From CAYSRC01 sp964446385 (lineage in GTDB: Bacteria > Bacillota > Clostridia > Oscillospirales > Ruminococcaceae), in contig CAYUOH010000005.1 of assembly GCA_964446385.1 (NCBI GenBank), forward strand, positions 65,504-129,503: 64,000 bases of DNA, given 5' to 3'. A program made the translations under genes and the position numbers. This document shows positions 58,837 through 64,000 of this stretch, in pieces (position 1 is the first letter of the stretch; each line of letters starts with the position of its first letter). The notes beneath the pieces were generated by a model, which saw only the letters and a list, made by a program, of their open reading frames with translations, searched no databases and was not told the origin of the DNA.

Positions 58837-60363
58837 TCAGCCTACACAGACGGCTTTGTAATCGTCCATAATAGCTTTGTCGGGTGCCTTAGTGCATAGA
58901 GAGACCAGCACGATCACAAGAGAGCTGAACAGGAACGCCGGCAACAGGCAGTAGATTCCAAACACACCACCAAGCGGATTAAGTACCAGTTTCCAGAAAA
59001 ACACCATAACACCACCGGCGATCATTCCGGCAATAGCGGCGGGATAGGTAATGCGCTTCCAGAACAGGCTGAAGAGCATCAATGGACCAAACGCTGCTCC
59101 AAAGCCAGCCCATGCAAAGGAGGTAATTCCGAATATCGTACTGTTGGAGTTCCACGCGATAGCCATGGCAATGAGCGAGATAACGACCAGTGTAATGCGG
59201 GAACACCACATAACCTGCTTCTCAGTGGCATTCTTCTTGACAACGCCACGATAAATGTTTTGGCTCACGGCGGAGGCGGAAATTAACAAATAGGAGTCGG
59301 AGGAGCTGATTGCAGCAGCAAGCACACCGGCACATGCAAACCCTGCCAGGAGCGGCGGGAGATACATAGTCGCGGCATCGATGAAAATATTCTCTGCCGC
59401 ACCGTTGGAGAGATAATCCAGTCCGGCTACACTGCGGCCCACAACTCCAATCATGATGGCTGCTACCGTAGAGATAAGGAACCATATTATTGCTACACGG
59501 CGAGATCGGGTCAGCTCATGTTCGGAGCGGATGCCCATGAAGCGCAGCAACACCTGAGGCATGCCGAAGTAACCAAGACCCCAGGAAAGAGTGGAGCAGA
59601 TGGTCAGAAAGTTGTAGCTCTTTGCGGGACCGAAGGCATCTATCTCCGTAGTGGAAGGAGTGGCTATAGCTGTCATGGAGAAAAAGCCGTCAATACTCCT
59701 GCCGTTGGAAAGAACATTAGCGACACCTCCGACACTTACGATGCTGAGGACAAGAATCAGCACAAGCGAGAACACCATTACGATGGCCTGCATAAAGTCG
59801 GATGCGCTCTCGGCCAGAAACCCACCGAGAAATGTGTAAGCGAGGACAAAAACTGCCGCAATTATCATCATGCTCTCATAGTGAAAGCCGAAAAGATTAG
59901 AAAAGAGCTTACCGCAGGTGCTGAGGCACTGGGCGGCGTAGACCGAAAAGAAGATGAGGATTACGAGAGAGGCAATGGTCATAAGTATCTTCTTTTTCTC
60001 ATGGAAGCGGTTGGAGAAGAAGTCAGGCAGGGTAAAGGCATCTACCTTAACGCTGTAGCGACGCAGGCGCTTGGACACTACGAGAAAGTTGATGTATGTG
60101 CCCAGTCCCAAACCGATGACTGTCCAGCCGGCGTCAGCTATTCCTGTCCAGTAGGCAAGCCCTGGCACGCCCATCAGCAGCCAGCCTGACATATCTGAGG
60201 CCTCCGCACTGAATGCCGTCACCCATGGGCCAAGAGACCTCCCACCCAAGAAATAGGACTCGGCGTTCTTGTTGGCGCGACGCGCAAAATAGACACCGAT
60301 ACCAATAACCACAGCCATGTATAGGGCTATAGCCAGTAAATGTTGAAGATTTTCTCCGCTCAT
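58837..60363 (-). CDS. putP: Sodium/proline symporter
   Basis: A sodium:solute symporter (SSS family) of 508 residues with about 13 helices, importing L-proline with sodium. PutP features are present: FLGGRSLGPWVTAFSAEASDMSGWLLMGVPGLAY (N-terminal sodium and substrate region, split here around 38-70), GLGLGTYINFLVVSKRLR (about 85) and FLGGFLAESASDFMQAIVM (about 177). AAGGAG precedes the start. A LysR-type regulator is transcribed in the opposite direction from the shared 120-base region, so it probably controls putP. No proline catabolic gene is adjacent. Confidence 0.92.
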   Translation of the reverse strand: MSGENLQHLLAIALYMAVVIGIGVYFARRANKNAESYFLGGRSLGPWVTAFSAEASDMSGWLLMGVPGLAYWTGIADAGWTVIGLGLGTYINFLVVSKRLRRYSVKVDAFTLPDFFSNRFHEKKKILMTIASLVILIFFSVYAAQCLSTCGKLFSNLFGFHYESMMIIAAVFVLAYTFLGGFLAESASDFMQAIVMVFSLVLILVLSIVSVGGVANVLSNGRSIDGFFSMTAIATPSTTEIDAFGPAKSYNFLTICSTLSWGLGYFGMPQVLLRFMGIRSEHELTRSRRVAIIWFLISTVAAIMIGVVGRSVAGLDYLSNGAAENIFIDAATMYLPPLLAGFACAGVLAAAISSSDSYLLISASAVSQNIYRGVVKKNATEKQVMWCSRITLVVISLIAMAIAWNSNSTIFGITSFAWAGFGAAFGPLMLFSLFWKRITYPAAIAGMIAGGVMVFFWKLVLNPLGGVFGIYCLLPAFLFSSLVIVLVSLCTKAPDKAIMDDYKAVCVG

Positions 60364-60378
60364 AAATTTCTCCTTCTC

Positions 60379-60407
60379 TTGACAATCAACATATGAAGAA
60401 TCATAAT
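60379..60407 (+). promoter_or_regulatory. Promoter of the lysR-type gene
   Basis: TTGACA (60379-60384), 17 bases, CATAAT (60402-60407), between the divergent putP and regulator genes. Confidence 0.6.
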
Positions 60408-60436
60408 GTCTGTAATAATAAATCGGAATAATTTAC

Positions 60437-60448
60437 GGTAATATTACC
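60437..60448. promoter_or_regulatory. Palindrome, possible LysR-type operator
   Basis: GGTAATATTACC is a perfect 12-bp dyad in the putP/lysR intergenic region, downstream of the predicted regulator start site. Its size and A/T core fit a LysR-family box that could mediate autoregulation and putP control. Confidence 0.4.
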
Positions 60449-60483
60449 TCTTGCGAAAAGAAAAAGCAAGGAGAGATTTTGCA

Positions 60484-61356
60484 ATGGATATAAAAAAATA
60501 CAAAGTTTTCGCAAAGACTGCTGAGCTGTCGTCGCTGACTCGAGCAGCCGAAGAACTGGGGATTACTCAATCAGGGGTGAGCCATATCATCGCTGCAGTC
60601 GAGGCTGAGTTTGGCTTCACACTTTTGACGCGGATCCGCAACGGAGTAAGGCTGACGCCGGAGGGCAAGAGAATACTTCCCCATATCCGCTCGCTCTTGC
60701 GGGAGGAGACGCTCTTACTGCGAGAAGCTGCTGAGATACGTGGTGCGGCGACAGGAGTGGTGTGCATCGGCACTTTTACCAGCGTGGCTACGCACTGGCT
60801 TCCGTCTATGATCAAGGAATTCCAACAGGAATATCCGCAAGTAGAATTCCGCTTGTTCAACGGAGATTATCACGATATCAACCAATGGCTCAACGACGGC
60901 ACGGTAGAATTAGGCTTTGTATCCCTGCCCACAGATCTACGTTGCCAGTTCATACCTCTGCGGGAGGACGAACTTCTGGCCATACTTCCGATGGGACACC
61001 CTTTGGCGGAGGCAGAAGTTTGCCGAGTAGAGGATGTGGCAGCACAGCCGTTCATTTCGCTTCTGAAATCCTCCGACCACGACGCCAGACGTGCACTCGA
61101 GCAGGCGGGTGTGAAGCCCAACGTTAAATTCACTACCAAGGACGACTATGCCATCATCGCCATGGTTAGCCAGGGGCTCGGCGTCAGTATAATGCCGAAG
61201 TTGCTACTGCGCGGGCATGAGGAAAATATTGAAATCCGACGGTTGGATCCTCCCACGCACCGTACGCTTGCGCTGGCTATTCCCGCCGGCGACAGAACGG
61301 GTCCTGCTGCCCGGCGCTTTGCAGAATTTGCCGTCACATGGGTTATGGAACATTAA
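60484..61356 (+). CDS. LysR-family transcription regulator
   Basis: A 290-residue activator/repressor. The N-terminal winged helix-turn-helix (about 1-60) reads FAKTAELSSLTRAAEELGITQSGVSHIIAAVE and then FTLLTRIRNGVRLTPEGK. The rest is the two-lobed effector domain (VVCIGTFTSVATHWLPSMIKEF from about 92, then GLGVSIMPKLLL near 235). The start at 60484 follows AAGGAG; the frame's earlier ATG is in the leader. Divergent placement next to putP suggests it senses proline or a related amino acid, which is inference. Confidence 0.92.
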   Translation: MDIKKYKVFAKTAELSSLTRAAEELGITQSGVSHIIAAVEAEFGFTLLTRIRNGVRLTPEGKRILPHIRSLLREETLLLREAAEIRGAATGVVCIGTFTSVATHWLPSMIKEFQQEYPQVEFRLFNGDYHDINQWLNDGTVELGFVSLPTDLRCQFIPLREDELLAILPMGHPLAEAEVCRVEDVAAQPFISLLKSSDHDARRALEQAGVKPNVKFTTKDDYAIIAMVSQGLGVSIMPKLLLRGHEENIEIRRLDPPTHRTLALAIPAGDRTGPAARRFAEFAVTWVMEH

Positions 61357-61388
61357 AAGACCGCTTGCATCTGCAAGCGGTCTTATTT
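61356..61388. terminator. Terminator between lysR-type gene and metA
   Basis: AAGACCGCTTGCA pairs with TGCAAGCGGTCTT, only a two-base loop plus closing pairs, followed by ATTT. It overlaps the regulator stop and serves both converging genes. Confidence 0.88.
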
Positions 61389-61393
61389 AGCTG

Positions 61394-62338
61394 TTATTTT
61401 ACCCGTTTGGGTTTCGGAAATGCTTCGATTGTGTGTATATCATAAGGGGTCGCCTGATATACATAATAGTTCAGCCAATTCTGATAAAGAAGGTTCGCAT
61501 GGCTTCTCCATGATACTATCGGTCTTTTAGTGTCGTCATCGTTAGGATAATAGTTGAACGGGACAGAAATGGGAAGTCCGGCGTTTTTATCACGCAGGTA
61601 TTCCTTTTCAAGAGTATCCGCATCATACTCTGAATGACCGGTTATAAATATCTGTCTTCCCTCTTCAGTAGCAATAGCGTATATACCGGCCTGCTCTGAA
61701 TATGCCAGTATTTTGAGATCCTTACAGTTGCGGACTTCGTCCTCGTTAATCGAAGTGTGCCGCGAATGCGGAACCATGAAAACGTCGTCAAAACCGCGCA
61801 TAAGCATGCTTGTACGCCGCATAACCCTATGGGGAAAGACTCCGAAAAGCTTTTGAGGAAGATCAATCTTATGAATTCCGTAATGATAATTCAGGCCGGC
61901 CTGAGCTCCCCAGCAGATATGAAAAGTACTGTAAACATGGGTCAAGCTCCATTCCATCACTTCACAGAGTTCATCCCAGTATTCCACTTCTTCGAAAGGC
62001 ATCTGTTCAACCGGTGCTCCTGTAATAATCAGACCGTCAAAATTACGGTTTTTCACCTGGTTAAAGGTCTTGTAGAACTGGAACAGATGCTCCGCTGAAG
62101 TGTTTTTTGATTGATGGGATTCGGTATGAATGAATTCAAGTGATACCTGCAGAGGAGTATTGCCCAGAATACGTGCAAGCTGCGTTTCGGTCGTAATCTT
62201 GGTGGGCATCAGATTAAGGACTAGTATATCCAACGGACGGATATCCTGTGTCGTCGCACGCGCCTCTCCCATTACAAAAATATTCTCTTCCGCCAGAGTT
62301 TTTGTCGCCGGCAGATTATTTGGTATTTTTATCGGCAT
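61394..62338 (-). CDS. metA: Homoserine O-acetyltransferase (MetA type)
   Basis: Acylates homoserine, the first committed step of methionine synthesis. The chain is 314 residues, class I glutamine amidotransferase-like fold. The catalytic Cys142 is in FHICWGAQAGL, and the His/Glu pair is in ITGHSEYD (about 234). Residue 111 in TGAPVEQMPFEEV is Glu. In this family Glu at 111 goes with acetyl-CoA and Gly with succinyl-CoA, so the enzyme is predicted to make O-acetylhomoserine. This fits the MetY gene 14 bases upstream. GGAG lies eight bases before the start. It is co-transcribed with metY. Confidence 0.95.
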   Translation of the reverse strand: MPIKIPNNLPATKTLAEENIFVMGEARATTQDIRPLDILVLNLMPTKITTETQLARILGNTPLQVSLEFIHTESHQSKNTSAEHLFQFYKTFNQVKNRNFDGLIITGAPVEQMPFEEVEYWDELCEVMEWSLTHVYSTFHICWGAQAGLNYHYGIHKIDLPQKLFGVFPHRVMRRTSMLMRGFDDVFMVPHSRHTSINEDEVRNCKDLKILAYSEQAGIYAIATEEGRQIFITGHSEYDADTLEKEYLRDKNAGLPISVPFNYYPNDDDTKRPIVSWRSHANLLYQNWLNYYVYQATPYDIHTIEAFPKPKRVK

Positions 62339-62352
62339 TCCGCGATCTCCTT

Positions 62353-63633
62353 TCAGTCTAGCGCCAGAGCGATATCGTCAATAAGATCCTTGGCATCCTC
62401 AAGCCCGCAGGAATAACGGACAAGATTTGCTGATACACCTGCGGCAATAAGTTCTTCTTCGTTCATCTGACGGTGTGTCGTACTGGCGGGATGCAGGCAA
62501 CAAGAGCGGGCATCGGCGACATGAGTCTCGATAGCAGCAACCTTCAGTCTGCACATAAAATCCTCTGCCTTTGCTCTGCCGCCCCGTACGCCGAATGATA
62601 CTACTCCACAGGAGCCGTTGGGTAGGTATTTCTTTCCGGTTTCGTAATATTTGTCACCGGGAAGACCACAGTAGCGTACCCACTCAATATTCCTGTGCTG
62701 CGCCAAAAATTCGGCCACTTTCAGGGCTGTTTCACAGTGTCTGGCAATTCTTACATGAAGACTCTCAAGGCCTAGATTAAGGTAATATGCGTTCTGAGGA
62801 GACTGTACAGGCCCAAGATCACGCATCAGCTGGGATGTCGCTTTGTTGATGAAGGCTCCTTCCGGACCGAACCTCTCGGCATATATTACGTCGTGATAGC
62901 TTCCATCCGGAGTGCACAGACCGGGGTATTTCTCCGCGTGGGCAGTCCAGTCAAAGTTTCCCGAATCGACGATACATCCGCCCAGTGCACATCCGTGACC
63001 ATCCATATATTTACTGGTAGAATGGGTTACTATATCGGCGCCCCATTCAAAAGGTCGGCAGTTAATCGGTGTTGCAAAAGTATTGTCAACAATAAGCGGA
63101 ACACCGTGAGCATGAGCATGCGCTGCGAACTTTTCAATATCAAGAACAGTCAATGCAGGATTCGCGATTGTTTCACCGAACACCATTTTAGTATTTGGTC
63201 TGAAGGCTGCCTCAAGTTCTTTGTCGCTGCAGTCTGGGGGCACAAATGTTACCTCCACACCCATACGCTTCATTGTGACAGAAAACAGGTTGTAAGTTCC
63301 GCCGTAGATGCTGGAGGAACTTATAATATGGTCACCGCATTCCGCTATATTGAAGGCTGCTACGAAATTGGCGGACATACCTGAAGCAGTGAGCATTGCA
63401 GCCGTTCCTCCTTCAAGAGAAGCAATTTTTGCCGCAACCATGTCATTAGTCGGATTTTTAATACGGGAATAAAAATATCCCTCTGACTCCAGATCAAACA
63501 ACTTGCTCATATATGTTCCCGAGCTGTACTTGTACGTAGTACTCTGAATAATCGGAATTTGCCGCGGTTCACCGTTTCCGGGAGTATATCCTGCCTGAAC
63601 ACATCTGGTTCCCAATCCGGTTTTTTTTGCCAT
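62353..63633 (-). CDS. metY: O-acetylhomoserine aminocarboxypropyltransferase (sulfhydrylase)
   Basis: PLP enzyme that makes homocysteine from O-acetylhomoserine and sulfide. The chain is 426 residues. The PLP lysine is in THSTSKYMDGHG (about 211), with YSRIKNPTNDMVAAKIASLEGG (about 55), SSSIYGGTYNLF (about 105) and IVDNTFATP (about 180) as family blocks. AGGAGG stands five bases before the ATG. It is the first gene of metY-metA and is preceded by a 160-base leader with a methionine-rich short ORF and a terminator, indicating attenuation control by methionine supply. Confidence 0.95.
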   Translation of the reverse strand: MAKKTGLGTRCVQAGYTPGNGEPRQIPIIQSTTYKYSSGTYMSKLFDLESEGYFYSRIKNPTNDMVAAKIASLEGGTAAMLTASGMSANFVAAFNIAECGDHIISSSSIYGGTYNLFSVTMKRMGVEVTFVPPDCSDKELEAAFRPNTKMVFGETIANPALTVLDIEKFAAHAHAHGVPLIVDNTFATPINCRPFEWGADIVTHSTSKYMDGHGCALGGCIVDSGNFDWTAHAEKYPGLCTPDGSYHDVIYAERFGPEGAFINKATSQLMRDLGPVQSPQNAYYLNLGLESLHVRIARHCETALKVAEFLAQHRNIEWVRYCGLPGDKYYETGKKYLPNGSCGVVSFGVRGGRAKAEDFMCRLKVAAIETHVADARSCCLHPASTTHRQMNEEELIAAGVSANLVRYSCGLEDAKDLIDDIALALD

Positions 63634-63644
63634 ATTTTCCTCCT

Positions 63645-63684
63645 AATAATAAAAGCGGCTATGGATACGACCATAACCGCCTTT
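63645..63684 (-). terminator. Attenuator terminator in the metY leader
   Basis: On the minus strand AAAGGCGGTTATGG (63684-63671) pairs with CCATAGCCGCTTTT (63664-63651), 14 pairs with two G-U, loop TCGTAT, then ATTATT. It ends just before the metY ribosome site, with no stop codon of a normal gene upstream. Its left arm can instead pair with the end of the leader ORF. Confidence 0.85.
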
Positions 63685-63700
63685 GAATTCTCTTTTGGTT

Positions 63701-63763
63701 TTAAACCTCAGAGTCAAAGACGGTAATAGGCATCATCATAACCATATACAGACATGATTTCAT
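63701..63763 (-). CDS. Methionine-rich leader peptide of metY-metA
   Basis: A 20-codon ORF that starts ATG and ends TAA, reading MKSCLYMVMMMPITVFDSEV. Five of the first eleven codons are Met, including three in a row. A GGCGG ribosome site lies nine bases upstream, and the leader transcript would start about 29 bases before it. It is too short for a normal gene and sits 17 bases before the terminator hairpin. The layout matches ribosome-mediated attenuators such as those of trp, his and leu operons, with Met as the sensed residue. It is best regarded as a regulatory peptide whose translation, not product, matters. Confidence 0.8.
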   Translation of the reverse strand: MKSCLYMVMMMPITVFDSEV

Positions 63764-63798
63764 CGCTTTAAACCGCCTTTTTTCTTTAGTTAACGAAT

Positions 63799-63827
63799 AT
63801 ACTAACCCAAGCATAATCTTTTGTCAA
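63799..63827 (-). promoter_or_regulatory. Promoter of the metY-metA operon
   Basis: Minus strand TTGACA (63827-63822), 17 bases, TAGTAT (63804-63799). It predicts a transcript start near 63792. Confidence 0.8.
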
Positions 63828-63906
63828 TATAAGGAAATAACTTTTTAATAATCAAGGATATAGTCTGATCCATATAATATGCATACTTATTTACCATAAA
63901 TTATAC

Positions 63907-63941
63907 AAAAGACCTGCAGGTTGTAGCCTGCAGGTCTTCTT
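63907..63941. terminator. Terminator of a gene beyond the right edge
   Basis: AAGACCTGCAGG pairs with CCTGCAGGTCTT around TTGTAG, with A/T flanks on both sides. As the metY promoter lies to its left, it most likely ends a minus-strand gene that lies off the window. Confidence 0.85.
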
Positions 63942-64000
63942 AATATTAAGTAATTTAATACAAATAAGTGAAAAAAACTTTGGATTTTCACATTACTTAT

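Overview
The window looks like a chromosomal segment of a Gram-positive, low-to-mid G+C member of Clostridia (Bacillota). A gut Oscillospirales/Ruminococcaceae-type organism is my best guess, but the lineage is inference. The evidence is strong AGGAGG-type ribosome binding sites, AddAB instead of RecBCD, a SAM-I riboswitch, an LTA-synthase-like enzyme, VanZ and Lit-type membrane proteins, an OadB-type sodium pump subunit, and TTGACA-17-TATAAT promoters. There is no phage, integron, IS or CRISPR array. Most of the window is housekeeping, with three tRNAs (Leu-CAA, Gly-TCC, Ala-GGC) and many strong intrinsic terminators.

Layout. 0-6.4 kb: the end of an ABC permease, tRNA-Leu, a short thymidylate synthase, an SPFH protein, MalQ, a dead ABC-ATPase fragment and a small membrane protein. 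6.4-13.3 kb: a CASTOR/POLLUX-like channel protein, an aldo-keto reductase, an Fe-alcohol-dehydrogenase relic, then a zinc-ribbon/J-protein/Hsp70 operon behind a CIRCE-like operator. 13.3-23.7 kb: nucleotidyltransferase, alanine dehydrogenase, tRNA-Gly, LtaS-like enzyme, acyltransferase, SecG and a divergent type IIA topoisomerase pair. 23.8-27.5 kb: an unusual two-gene unit, a pseudo-ABC-ATPase with a long repeat-bearing acidic arm plus a polytopic membrane protein. 27.6-36.2 kb: metK under a SAM-I riboswitch, divergent addBA, and VanZ. 36.3-44 kb: PepF, a cytosolic 5'-nucleotidase-like protein, and a glgP/GH13 operon with a terminator hairpin inside the second gene. 44-50.4 kb: a ZapA-fusion gene leading dut-maf-mgsA-hisS-aspS. 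50.4-57.7 kb: Pr6Pr protein, PBP1a, queH-lit-asnA, OadG/biotinyl-like plus OadB. 57.8-64 kb: tRNA-Ala, cold-shock protein, PutP with a divergent LysR regulator, then metY-metA.

Functional links. Starch/glycogen use is represented by MalQ, GlgP and an intracellular GH13 enzyme. Methionine and SAM metabolism is represented by MetA (Glu111, so predicted acetyl type), MetY and MetK. MetK carries a SAM-sensing riboswitch. metY-metA appears to carry a different device: a methionine-rich 20-codon leader ORF followed by mutually exclusive RNA pairings and a terminator, the arrangement of a trp-type ribosome-mediated attenuator. That attenuator and the pseudo-ABC/membrane-protein pair are the most interesting items here.

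Several track-style starts were moved. The shortened starts (malQ, metK, addB, queH, the pseudo-ABC gene, the channel gene, oadB and others) rest on visible ribosome binding sites or on promoters lying inside the longer frames. No database search was possible, so family names rest on recognised motifs.
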